Part shown: positions 33,127 to 42,005 of the stretch, piece after piece
Layout: each line of letters begins with the position of its first letter
How positions within the stretch are numbered: position 1 is the stretch's first letter
DNA from: Clostridium sp. C2-6-12
Lineage (GTDB): Bacteria > Bacillota > Clostridia > Clostridiales > Clostridiaceae
DNA: 51,440 nucleotides
Assembly: GCF_009928485.1 (NCBI RefSeq)
Contig: NZ_JAABNP010000040.1
Span: 1-51,440, forward strand
Reading direction: 5' to 3'
Translations under genes and position numbers: made by a program
The notes under the pieces: model-generated
Seen by the model: the letters and a program-made list of their open reading frames with translations, nothing else
What the model was told of the DNA's origin: nothing
Databases searched by the model: none

Positions 33127-34002
33127 TTGAAGTTTGATAATGATTTTAAAGAAATGAAAATTAGGCACATTGTATTTATGTTTTTGATTGTACTTCTTTT
33201 TTCAATAGTGTGCGCCATTGCAATAGCTTTAAAAAAAGGAGATATTAGCAATACTGATAAAAATATATTAAGTTTAGTCATTGAAATTTTACTAGTTTTT
33301 ATGATGGCATTCAAATTAAAGCTTTCTAAAGAAAATGTAAAACGTTTATATTTAGATTTTAAAGAAAATTTAAATATGAAGGAAATAATTTGGATTATTC
33401 TATTTACTGCATGCTTACAAATTGGTTCCAATAATATTTTAGTAGACCTAGCATATTTGATTAGTCCAGACTTTGCTAATTGGTTTTCAAATGATTCGGC
33501 AATGGTTATTAATACTGTGACTGATTACATAATAGTATTTATTATGGTAGTTTTTTTAGCTCCATTTACAGAGGAAATTATATTTAGGAATACAATATTT
33601 AAAAGACTTGCAAAGAAATTTAATGTATATATTGGCTTAATTGTATCCTCAATAATTTTTTGTTCATTAAACTTTGGAGCCCAAATGATAGGAATATTCT
33701 TGCTTGGAATAGTCAATTGTGTTTTATATGTAAAATATGAAAATATTTTAATTCCCATGTTTATATATTTTTTAAATGGTATTATTGGCATGATATTTAT
33801 TCTTTTATTCCATGGGTTTGGAGTTCAAAACATTATTTTGACATCAAAAGATATGATTTTTTATGCTTTTTCAGGTGTAGTTTTATTCTCAGCAGGAATG
33901 GTGTTTTTTGTTAAGTTTATAAGAGAAAATAAAAGCTATTTGAGAGAAATGTATAACAAGAAAAAACAATTGGAACTTACTGGAGTTGGATTATCAAAAT
34001 AA
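33127..34002 (+). CDS. CPBP-family membrane protein, probably non-catalytic
   Basis: Multi-spanning protein of 291 residues of the CPBP (CAAX protease/bacteriocin-processing, Abi) family, with about seven or eight membrane segments. Motif 1 is intact (FTEEIIFR). Motif 2, normally FxxxH, reads FCSLN, and motif 3, normally HxxxN, reads YFLNG, so both expected metal-binding histidines are replaced. It may be a pseudoprotease acting by binding. Start is TTG 33127 behind a very strong AGGAGGTG (33114-33121). It lies 154 bases after the two-component genes and no clear terminator separates them. Confidence 0.8.
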   Translation: MKFDNDFKEMKIRHIVFMFLIVLLFSIVCAIAIALKKGDISNTDKNILSLVIEILLVFMMAFKLKLSKENVKRLYLDFKENLNMKEIIWIILFTACLQIGSNNILVDLAYLISPDFANWFSNDSAMVINTVTDYIIVFIMVVFLAPFTEEIIFRNTIFKRLAKKFNVYIGLIVSSIIFCSLNFGAQMIGIFLLGIVNCVLYVKYENILIPMFIYFLNGIIGMIFILLFHGFGVQNIILTSKDMIFYAFSGVVLFSAGMVFFVKFIRENKSYLREMYNKKKQLELTGVGLSK

Positions 34003-34128
34003 AAAAGCTGCTTTAGACTTATATAATAAATGAAGTATTTAATAGGGATTGTTATATGTAAGAAATATATAATAATTCCTACTTTATTATAATTAAAAGT
34101 GGAAAATAATAAAAGGAGCGATGATTAA

Positions 34129-35187
34129 ATGGAAAAAAGTACAGAAAACATTATACATGTATGCTTTTCAGCGTCTGCAGGTGCAGTATTAAAATATGCT
34201 GTCAAAAAGGAAAAATCAATAGATGGAAAGAAAGTTATTGCGTTCCCAGATGATATTTCCCAAGGAATAATAGAAGATTATATAAATGCGGATGAAAGAA
34301 TTAACTGGCTTAATAGTCTTAGTGAAGAAGATGAAAGAATTCGTTCTTGGGATAATGCACATTTAAGAAAAGGGTATAAGAAATTTTATAAGAAGATTCA
34401 GAAGGTTAAATCTTCGGATACATTGTATTTATGGTTTGGACAATGTAGTCAGGAACTTTGTGGAATGATGTATACTTTGGAATTAATAAAAGATAAGAAT
34501 CCGAAAATGTATTTTATTAATGTATCAGATAAAATTGAAGAATCATTGAATGGTAATGTATATACATATAGAGCTGTTGCAGAAATTATGCCTAAAAAAC
34601 TAAAGACTTTTATTGATATAAAAAGAAAAATTGAAGCTGAAGAATTTAATGAGCTATTAAATCAATGGAATGTACTAAAAACTGAAAATTCATTACTTCG
34701 TGTTTATGAAGAAGGCAAGATAAAAAGTGTAAAGGAAGATTATTTTGATATAGATATACTTAAGTATACAGAAAAAAATTTAAAAAAATCAGCAAGAATT
34801 GTAGGAAGTATATTAGGATATAGTGAAAATAAAATTTCTGATGAATATATTTTTTGGAGAGTGCAGGAATTAGTAAAGAGTGAAATGTTAGAGTTTAAGG
34901 GAAAGCTTGGAGTTATGAGAGAAATGGAAATAAAAATATCTCCTAAAGGATTAGAGTATTTAAGTACTGATCCAGAAGCAATATTGTTTTGGAAAAACAA
35001 AGAAGCAGAAATAGAAAAGGAATTAGATACTATAAATGAGGCTAAGAAACAGGGAAGAATGGAAGAAAAAATAAGCATAACTAAAAAGCTTATGGATGTT
35101 TTGGACTTAGAGGTTATTGCTGAGAAGACAGGATTAACAATAGGACAGGTCAAGAATTTAGAAAATGATGAAAGGATTCTTCAGTAA
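34129..35187 (+). CDS. DUF1835/DUF3658 protein with an Rpn-like C-terminal tail
   Basis: A 352-residue soluble protein. The N-terminal part (NIIHVCFSASAGAVLKYA, KKVIAFPDDISQGIIED, YLWFGQCSQELCGMMYTLELI) matches DUF1835, and the middle (SENKISDEYIFWRVQELVKSE ... ISPKGLEYLS) resembles DUF3658; the biochemical role of both is unknown. The last 55 residues (EAKKQGRMEEKISITKKLMDVLDLEVIAEKTGLTIGQVKNLE) look like the helical, HTH-like tail of Rpn/YhgA recombination-promoting nucleases, which is unexpected here. RBS AAGGAG. Monocistronic. Confidence 0.8.
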   Translation: MEKSTENIIHVCFSASAGAVLKYAVKKEKSIDGKKVIAFPDDISQGIIEDYINADERINWLNSLSEEDERIRSWDNAHLRKGYKKFYKKIQKVKSSDTLYLWFGQCSQELCGMMYTLELIKDKNPKMYFINVSDKIEESLNGNVYTYRAVAEIMPKKLKTFIDIKRKIEAEEFNELLNQWNVLKTENSLLRVYEEGKIKSVKEDYFDIDILKYTEKNLKKSARIVGSILGYSENKISDEYIFWRVQELVKSEMLEFKGKLGVMREMEIKISPKGLEYLSTDPEAILFWKNKEAEIEKELDTINEAKKQGRMEEKISITKKLMDVLDLEVIAEKTGLTIGQVKNLENDERILQ

Positions 35188-35310
35188 AATGATTTTTATA
35201 TGCACATCACAAAATAGTGGTCTATAATTTTTTATAGGTAGCAAGAATAAGTAAGAAAAAAGTTATTTGAACGAAAATATATAATTTAATAGAAAATGGA
35301 GGATTATTGT

Positions 35311-35646
35311 ATGCTTTTTAATATGCCATATGCAAAAGATGTTATTATTAAAAATATGACAGGAGAAGAATTAAAGGATTTTTATTTGATTTATGAAGGG
35401 TTAGAAAAAAGTCCGTATAAAATATCAACTATAGCTTCAAACAAACAAAAAACTATAAATTTAGTTTTAATGTATTTAACTAAGCCGACAAACCTCAGAT
35501 TATTATACAATAGAAATGGTGAGAAAAAAGAAGTTGTAGTATATGAGAACTTGCGAAAAGATGATTTAAGAACAATAATACTTACTATAAATATGGATGA
35601 AGACGACTTTAAAGTGGATACTGTTATTCAAGAAGGTACTGTATAA
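35311..35646 (+). CDS. Conserved-looking small hypothetical protein
   Basis: A 111-residue soluble protein, probably mainly beta (VIIKNMTGEELKDFYLIYEG, TINLVLMYLTKPTNLRLLYN, KEVVVYENLRKDDLRTIILTINMDEDD). I do not recognise it. The ATG at 35311 follows TGGAGGA by seven bases; an in-frame ATG at 35296 overlaps that RBS. It ends in a terminator and stands alone. Confidence 0.7.
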   Translation: MLFNMPYAKDVIIKNMTGEELKDFYLIYEGLEKSPYKISTIASNKQKTINLVLMYLTKPTNLRLLYNRNGEKKEVVVYENLRKDDLRTIILTINMDEDDFKVDTVIQEGTV

Positions 35647-35655
35647 ATATTATTG

Positions 35656-35690
35656 CTGCCATTACTAAAAAATAGTAATGGCAGTTATTT
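35656..35690 (+). terminator. Terminator after the small hypothetical gene
   Basis: CTGCCATTACTA pairs perfectly over 11-12 bp with TAGTAATGGCAG, five-base A loop, then TTATTT. Confidence 0.85.
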
Positions 35691-35856
35691 ATGTGGTAAA
35701 ATATTATTAGGTCGAATAATTTATTACATATTAAATAAAATAATACAATAGATTAAAAAGTTATACATTATAGCGTAGATATTCATTCCTATGAAATAAA
35801 ATAGCATGGTAAGTTATTATTTTATAGATATGTCTACTAAAAATCAGGAGGAAATT

Positions 35857-38034
35857 ATGAATTCAATTGAAGAAAGAATTGCAAAAGAGTTAGAAATAAA
35901 ATTAGGTCAGGTTCAAAGTGTTATTGAACTTTTAGATGATGGGAATACAGTTCCTTTTATATCAAGATATAGAAAAGAAGTTACTGGAGGACTTTCAGAT
36001 GAAGTTTTAAGAAAACTATCTGAAAGGCTTACTTATTTAAGAAATTTAGAAGAAAGAAAAGAAGCTGTTACAAGAATAATACAAGAACAAGAGAAGTTCA
36101 CAGATGAAATTGGAAAGGCATTAGAAAAGGCAACAACTTTAACAGAAGTTGAAGATATATATAGACCTTTTAAACCTAAAAAAAGAACAAAAGCAACAAT
36201 AGCTGTTGAAAAAGGATTAAAGCCACTTGCTGAATTAATTTTAGAAGGTAAATTTACAGGAAGTTTAGATGAAGAAGGTGCTAAATACATAAGCGAAGAA
36301 AAAGGAGTAGCAAACAGTGAAGAAGCTATTTCTGGTGCTTTAGATATTATAGCTGAAACTATCTCAGATGAAGCTAAGTATAGAAAATACATAAGGGAAT
36401 TCGTTGTTAGAGAAGGAAATATAGAATCTAAAGGTAGTTCAGAAGAATCAACACCTTATGAGATGTATTATGAATATTCAGAAGCAGTAAATAAAATACC
36501 ACCTCACAGAATATTGGCTATAAACAGAGGTGAAAAGGAAAAAATATTAAGTGTTAAAATTACTGTAAATGAAGATAAGGTAATTCAATATTTAGAAAAT
36601 CAAGTATTAAAGGGAAATGCTGTTTTAGATGAAAAATTGAAGCTTGCAATAAGGGATTCTTATAAGAGATTAATTTATCCATCAATAGAAAGAGAAATCA
36701 GAAGTGAATTAACTGATATTGGTGAAGAAGGAGCTATTAAAATCTTTAAGGAAAATTTAAAAGCTTTATTACTTCAAGCGCCTATTAAAGGTAAAGTAGT
36801 AATGGGATATGACCCTGGTTTTAGAACAGGATGTAAGATTGCAATCTTAGATGAAACAGGTAAGTTCTTAGAAAATACAGCAGTATATCCAACAGTACCT
36901 AAAAGAGATATTGAAGGAACAAAGAAAACATTAAAAGCACTTATAGCTAAACATAATGTTGATGTTATTTCACTTGGAAATGGAACAGCATCTAGAGAAT
37001 CAGAAGAAGTTATTGCAGAAATGCTTACTGAAATAAAAAATGAAACTGGAAAAGAACTAGCTTATGTTATTGTATCAGAAGCAGGGGCATCAGTTTACTC
37101 AGCTTCAGAGCTTGCAACTAAAGAATATCCAGATTTAGATGTTACAGTAAGAGGGGCAATTTCTATAGGAAGAAGACTTCAAGATCCACTTGCGGAATTA
37201 GTTAAAATTGATCCTAAAGCAATAGGCGTAGGACAATATCAACATGATGTTACCCCTAAAAAATTAGAAGAATCTTTAGCAGGTGTAGTAGAAGATTCAG
37301 TTAATACTGTTGGAGTTGATTTAAATATTGCAACACCATCACTTTTAACACATATTTCAGGAATCAATGCAGCTATTGCTAAAAATATTGTTGATTATAG
37401 AGAAGAAGTTGGAAAATTCTCTTCAAGAAAAGAATTATTAAAGGTAAAGAGATTAGGGCAAAAGGCATATGAACAATGTGCAGGTTTCTTAAGAGTTGAT
37501 AGTAGTAAAGAGCCTTTAGACAATACTTCAGTCCATCCAGAATCTTATGATACAGCTAAAAAATTAATTGAAGTTCTTGGATATAATAAGGAAGACCTTA
37601 AAAATAATAAACTTGGAGATATAGATGAAAGAGCAGAGGCACAAGGATTAAGTAAATTGAGTCAAACTTTAGAAGTTGGAGAAATGACTTTAAAGGATAT
37701 AATTAAAGAATTAAAGAAGCCAGGAAGAGATCCTAGAGAAGAAATGCCAAAACCAATACTTAAAACAGGAATAATTGAGCTTAAAGACTTAAAACCAGGA
37801 ATGGTATTAGCTGGTACGGTTAGAAATGTATCAGACTTTGGTGCCTTTGTAGATATTGGAGTTCACCAAGATGGATTAGTTCATAAGAGTCAAATGGCAA
37901 ATAGATTTGTAAAACATCCTTTAGATATTGTTAAGGTTGGAGATATAGTGAAAGTAGCTATATTAGAAGTTGATGAAAAGAGAAAGAGAATATCCTTAAC
38001 AATGAAGGATGTAAATGAATCAGAGGGAATATAA
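35857..38034 (+). CDS. tex: Tex-family RNA-binding protein
   Basis: Large nucleic-acid-binding protein (725 residues) of the Tex/YhgF family, involved in transcription and RNA metabolism. Order: helical N-terminal region (VPFISRYRKEVTGGL), YqgF/RNase-H-like domain (MGYDPGFRTGCKIAILD), helix-hairpin-helix segments (HISGINAAIAKNIVDYREE, FSSRKELLKVKRLG), and a C-terminal S1 domain (GMVLAGTVRNVSDFGAFVDIGVHQDGLVH). Start at 35857 follows CAGGAGGAAA; an upstream ATG at 35806 lacks an RBS. Length typical. Own terminator. Confidence 0.96.
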   Translation: MNSIEERIAKELEIKLGQVQSVIELLDDGNTVPFISRYRKEVTGGLSDEVLRKLSERLTYLRNLEERKEAVTRIIQEQEKFTDEIGKALEKATTLTEVEDIYRPFKPKKRTKATIAVEKGLKPLAELILEGKFTGSLDEEGAKYISEEKGVANSEEAISGALDIIAETISDEAKYRKYIREFVVREGNIESKGSSEESTPYEMYYEYSEAVNKIPPHRILAINRGEKEKILSVKITVNEDKVIQYLENQVLKGNAVLDEKLKLAIRDSYKRLIYPSIEREIRSELTDIGEEGAIKIFKENLKALLLQAPIKGKVVMGYDPGFRTGCKIAILDETGKFLENTAVYPTVPKRDIEGTKKTLKALIAKHNVDVISLGNGTASRESEEVIAEMLTEIKNETGKELAYVIVSEAGASVYSASELATKEYPDLDVTVRGAISIGRRLQDPLAELVKIDPKAIGVGQYQHDVTPKKLEESLAGVVEDSVNTVGVDLNIATPSLLTHISGINAAIAKNIVDYREEVGKFSSRKELLKVKRLGQKAYEQCAGFLRVDSSKEPLDNTSVHPESYDTAKKLIEVLGYNKEDLKNNKLGDIDERAEAQGLSKLSQTLEVGEMTLKDIIKELKKPGRDPREEMPKPILKTGIIELKDLKPGMVLAGTVRNVSDFGAFVDIGVHQDGLVHKSQMANRFVKHPLDIVKVGDIVKVAILEVDEKRKRISLTMKDVNESEGI

Positions 38035-38101
38035 TTAAAGATATATATTATTTTGTAAGTATATACAGATTCGGTAAAATAAATAGTGAGTTTTAATTTG
38101 C

Positions 38102-38143
38102 AAAAATCTTAGGAATAGAGTTTATTTATTCTTAAGGTTTTTT
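38102..38143 (+). terminator. tex terminator
   Basis: AAAAATCTTAGGAATA (38102-38117) pairs with TATTCTTAAGGTTTTT (38127-38142) with G-T wobbles, and ends in T. Confidence 0.7.
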
Positions 38144-38266
38144 GCTTTTGGAGTAATTTACAATATATTATAAATTTACAATAGATCATTGACATATATA
38201 GTTAATAATTTTAAACTAAAAGTAGTACAAAGTGTACAACAAATAATAAAAGGTGATGAGAAGTAT

Positions 38267-39652
38267 ATGGACAATAAAATTTTAAAGAAAGATTCTTATT
38301 TAAGACCAATGCTGGCAATAGCAATACCAGTTTCAGTTCAAAGCTTGTTTCAAGCTTCTTTAAGTATTATTGATCAGGTGATGGTTGGTCAGCTTGGAGA
38401 AAATGCAATTGCAGCAGTAGGCTTAGGGTCTAGGTTTCCTAATATTTTTATAATAACCTTAAGTGCTATAGGTGCCTCAACGTCTATTATGATATCTCAA
38501 TTTTGGGGTAAGAAAGATAAAGAAAATATAGGACGCTCTTTTGGTGGAAATTTATTTGTTGGATTTGCTATAACTTTAATATTCTCAATAATTTCCTTGG
38601 TGTTTCCAACGCAGGTATTAGGATGTTACACAAATGATAGTAAAGTAATTGAGCTAGGGAGTGAATATCTTAAAATAATAGCAATTGGATATATCCCCAT
38701 ACTTATTATAACTATGTATTCATCTATTTTAAGAAGCACAGAGCATGTTAAATTACCTATGTTTGCAGGGATATTTGGAATAGTAATGAACACATTACTA
38801 AATTACATTCTCATATTTGGTAAGTTTGGAGTTCCTGAAATGGGATTACAAGGTACAGCATATGCTACAACTATAACTAGAATATTAGAAGGAATGGTAC
38901 TTTTATTTTGTGTATATTTAAATAAGTATCCAGGAGCATTTAAATTAAAAGAAATTTTCAATTTATCAATTAAATTCTTCAAAAAGATCATGGTAATAAC
39001 TACACCTATTTTAATAAATGAATTTTTCTGGGCAGTAGGAGAAACAATGTATTCTATTGTATATGGAAGAATTGGAACTACTGAAGTTGCGGCTATGACA
39101 TTAACGTTTCCTATACAAAGCTTAAGTATTGGATTATTTTCAGGTGTTAGTGTTGCAGCAGGAATTATGATAGGAAATAAATTAGGTAAAGATGAAAATG
39201 ATGAAGCTTTCAAATATTCAAAAAAATTTGTTCAATTAGGGATTGCAGGTTCAGTTATATTTGGAATTTTACTAATTTTATTTTCAAAATTATATGTAGT
39301 CATATTTAATATACCTGAAGATTTAAAAGAGTGTACAATAAAGTTATTGATTATATTTGCCTTAATATTATGGATAAAGGTTTCAAATATGATTATAGGT
39401 GGAGCAGTCTTAAGAAGTGGAGGACAAACTAAATATACCTTATACTTAGATTTTTTAGGGACCTGGGGAATTGGGGTTCCAATGGGATTTATTTCTGCTT
39501 TTATATTAAAGCTTCCTATTGAGTGGGTTTATTTATTGCTTTCTAGCGAAGAACTTGTAAGGCTTGTAATTGGACTTAAATTGATGTTTTCGAAAAAGTG
39601 GATGGTAAATATTACTGAAAACAATATAGAGAAATGTGAGATTAATCAGTAA
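38267..39652 (+). CDS. MATE-family efflux transporter
   Basis: Cation-coupled multidrug/toxin exporter of 461 residues with about 12 membrane segments in two similar halves (PMLAIAIPVSVQSLFQASLSIIDQVMVGQLGE; ITTPILINEFFWAVGETMYSIVYGRIG). Family motifs for the NorM/DinF-like group are visible. Start at ATG 38267 is chosen because AAGGTGATG (38250-38258) lies before it; an ATG at 38189 lacks an RBS. Substrate unknown. It precedes the sigma-54 activator by 100 bases, probably without functional link. Confidence 0.93.
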   Translation: MDNKILKKDSYLRPMLAIAIPVSVQSLFQASLSIIDQVMVGQLGENAIAAVGLGSRFPNIFIITLSAIGASTSIMISQFWGKKDKENIGRSFGGNLFVGFAITLIFSIISLVFPTQVLGCYTNDSKVIELGSEYLKIIAIGYIPILIITMYSSILRSTEHVKLPMFAGIFGIVMNTLLNYILIFGKFGVPEMGLQGTAYATTITRILEGMVLLFCVYLNKYPGAFKLKEIFNLSIKFFKKIMVITTPILINEFFWAVGETMYSIVYGRIGTTEVAAMTLTFPIQSLSIGLFSGVSVAAGIMIGNKLGKDENDEAFKYSKKFVQLGIAGSVIFGILLILFSKLYVVIFNIPEDLKECTIKLLIIFALILWIKVSNMIIGGAVLRSGGQTKYTLYLDFLGTWGIGVPMGFISAFILKLPIEWVYLLLSSEELVRLVIGLKLMFSKKWMVNITENNIEKCEINQ

Positions 39653-39752
39653 GCACAATATAATTTTTAACATAGTAATACAATTCTGAAATCGGTATAA
39701 TATTATTTAGGAGTTTGTTTTTTATGTGAAAATAATATGGAGGAAATATGAA

Positions 39753-41651
39753 ATGCTGAAAAGATATGCATATAATGAAATAATAAATAGATCACATGAG
39801 AGAAGCAGTAATCACGGTGTAAAAAAAGATATACCATGCCCTTTAAGAATACTTAAAGATAAAGAGTTTCAGATTCTTATACAAAAAAATAAACAACTAA
39901 TAGAAATAGCTAAACCATTTATGGAAATACTTTATAACTTCTTAAAAGGATCAGGTTTTTCATTATATTTCACAGAAAAAAGTGGAGTTGTTCTTACTAT
40001 TATAGGTGATGAAGATATAATAATAGATCAAACTAAGATGGGAATTATTGAAGGCGCTGATATGAGTGAAAAAAGTGCTGGTACTAATGGAATTGGTACT
40101 GCTATTTCTGAAAATTGTTCACTTCAAGTTTCAGGTGAAGAACATTTTATAGAAGTTTTTCATGTCTGGACTTGTTCTTCTTCAGTTATTCATAGTGAAG
40201 ATGGAAAAATAATTGGATGTGTTAATTTAACAGGACGGCGTCAACTAGCTCATCCTCATACTTTAGGCCTTGTAGTGGCAGCTGTAAAATCTATTGAAAA
40301 TCAGTTAAAAGGTGAGAAGACTCAAAAGGAATTATTTAAAACATATCAATATTTAAATAAAGTTATGAATTCATTAAATTTAGGAATTTTTGCAGTGGAT
40401 ACGGAAGGCTCAATAAAAGCCATAAATAATAGTGCCTGTGAAATGTTACATATTAAAGCAGAGGAAGTTATAAATAAAAATGTAGATACTGTTTTAGATA
40501 ACTGGGAACATATACTTCAGCAACTTAGAGGTGGACAAGTCTATGAGGATAGAGAAATTATATATTCTGATAAGGAAAAAAGATTTAATTTAAATGTATA
40601 TCCTATTAAAGATAAAAATGACAATATTACTGGTATGGTAGGAATCTTTAAAGATATGCAAAATATATATAATTTAGTTAATAAATACATTGGTAGAAGT
40701 GCTAAGTATACTTTTAACGATATAATTGGACAAAGTGAAGCTATTCTAAGATTGAAGGAACAAATAAAGAATATATCAAATAGCCCATCTACGGTACTTA
40801 TTCAAGGGGAAAGTGGAACAGGGAAAGAGCTTATTGCACAATCTATTCATAATAATAGTAATAGAAGAAACAACAGCTTTGTGGCGATTAATTGTGGAGC
40901 GATACCTAAAAGTTTAATAGAAAGTGAGCTTTTTGGATATGAAGAAGGTGCTTTTACTGGAGCTAAAAGAGGAGGATGCCCAGGAAAGTTTGAACTTGCC
41001 AGTGGAGGAACTTTATTTTTAGATGAAATAGGCGAAATGCCACTAGATATGCAGGTAAATCTTTTGAGAGTACTTCAAGAAGGTTGTGTTACTAGAATTG
41101 GTGGGAACAAATGTATTGATGTAAATGTAAGAATTATTGCTGCTACAAATAAGAATTTAAAAAAAGAAGTGGAGAATGGAACGTTTAGAGAAGATTTATA
41201 TTATAGATTAAGTGTAATTCCTATATATGTACCAGCTCTAAGAGAACGAGCAAAGGATATTGAAATTCTAATAGAGCATTTCCTCAAAATTAAATCTGCT
41301 AAATTAGTGAAACCTATTCCCCAAATAAGAGAAAGTATATATGAAAAACTTTTAAATCATACTTGGCCAGGAAATGTAAGGGAATTAGAAAATTGCATTG
41401 AGAATATTGTAAATATGGATGGAAATACTTCATTTACCTTTGAAAATAAAACTATAAAAAGAGAAATCAATTATTCCAGCAATGTAAATTTGGAATATGA
41501 TATGTGTTCGTTAGAAGAATTGGAGAAAAGAGCAATTTCTAGTTGTATAAATCAATGTAATGGCAATATTTCTAAAGCTTGCAGGATATTAGGGATAAAT
41601 AGAAGTACAATATATGCAAAGATGAAGAAATATGATATAAAAGTTAAATAA
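39753..41651 (+). CDS. Sigma-54-dependent activator of the secondary alcohol dehydrogenase
   Basis: Enhancer-binding protein of 632 residues, AcoR-like. N-terminal GAF-like sensor (about 50-200, GADMSEKSAGTNGIGTAI), PAS domain (about 205-315, NSLNLGIFAVDTEGSIKAIN), AAA+ domain with Walker A GESGTGKE near 352, sigma-54 contact loop GAFTGA near 399, Walker B FLDEIGEM, and a Fis-type HTH at the end (NISKACRILGINRSTIYAKMKKY). Start at 39753 behind GGAGG (39739-39743). Directly downstream lie a -24/-12 promoter and the alcohol dehydrogenase gene, its probable target. The sensor domains may bind a ketone, acetoin or alcohol. Confidence 0.93.
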   Translation: MLKRYAYNEIINRSHERSSNHGVKKDIPCPLRILKDKEFQILIQKNKQLIEIAKPFMEILYNFLKGSGFSLYFTEKSGVVLTIIGDEDIIIDQTKMGIIEGADMSEKSAGTNGIGTAISENCSLQVSGEEHFIEVFHVWTCSSSVIHSEDGKIIGCVNLTGRRQLAHPHTLGLVVAAVKSIENQLKGEKTQKELFKTYQYLNKVMNSLNLGIFAVDTEGSIKAINNSACEMLHIKAEEVINKNVDTVLDNWEHILQQLRGGQVYEDREIIYSDKEKRFNLNVYPIKDKNDNITGMVGIFKDMQNIYNLVNKYIGRSAKYTFNDIIGQSEAILRLKEQIKNISNSPSTVLIQGESGTGKELIAQSIHNNSNRRNNSFVAINCGAIPKSLIESELFGYEEGAFTGAKRGGCPGKFELASGGTLFLDEIGEMPLDMQVNLLRVLQEGCVTRIGGNKCIDVNVRIIAATNKNLKKEVENGTFREDLYYRLSVIPIYVPALRERAKDIEILIEHFLKIKSAKLVKPIPQIRESIYEKLLNHTWPGNVRELENCIENIVNMDGNTSFTFENKTIKREINYSSNVNLEYDMCSLEELEKRAISSCINQCNGNISKACRILGINRSTIYAKMKKYDIKVK

Positions 41652-41691
41652 ATTTTTGATAGCTTATTTTTTAACAAGTTAATGATTCAAA

Positions 41692-41727
41692 TTGTGTTTA
41701 AAAATCAAACAGTGTATGAAAACACAA
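41692..41727 (+). promoter_or_regulatory. Candidate upstream activating sequence for the sigma-54 activator
   Basis: TTGTGTTT (41692-41699) and AAACACAA (41720-41727) form a perfect 8-bp inverted repeat, with a nested TGTTT/AAACA dyad. It stands about 165-200 bases upstream of the -24 box, the usual place for enhancer sites. Confidence 0.5.
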
Positions 41728-41891
41728 CAATATTAAATGATAAAAATGTTGTTTTTTACTACATATTATTTAGAATATACTAATTGGAAATACAATTTAA
41801 GCAAAAAATTCACATCATTATGTTAGAAAAATAGCGATATACAGTTGGATGATATAAAAATAAAAATCATAATATGTTTCATAAAATATGT

Positions 41892-41909
41892 TTGGCATAA
41901 AGTTTGCTT
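41892..41909 (+). promoter_or_regulatory. Sigma-54 (-24/-12) promoter of the alcohol dehydrogenase
   Basis: TTGGCATAAAGTTTGCTT: the essential GG (41894-41895) and GC (41906-41907) are separated by exactly 10 bases, matching TGGCAC-N5-TTGCA. The 354-base gap holds this promoter, the upstream palindrome and a leader of about 85 bases, with no gene. Confidence 0.88.
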
Positions 41910-42005
41910 AATAATAGGATGTAACCACAAATGGATTTCAATATATTTTGCAGTAAGTTTATGGTTTAAAAGAAATAACAACTATTTTTAAGGAGGAGCA
42001 TATTT

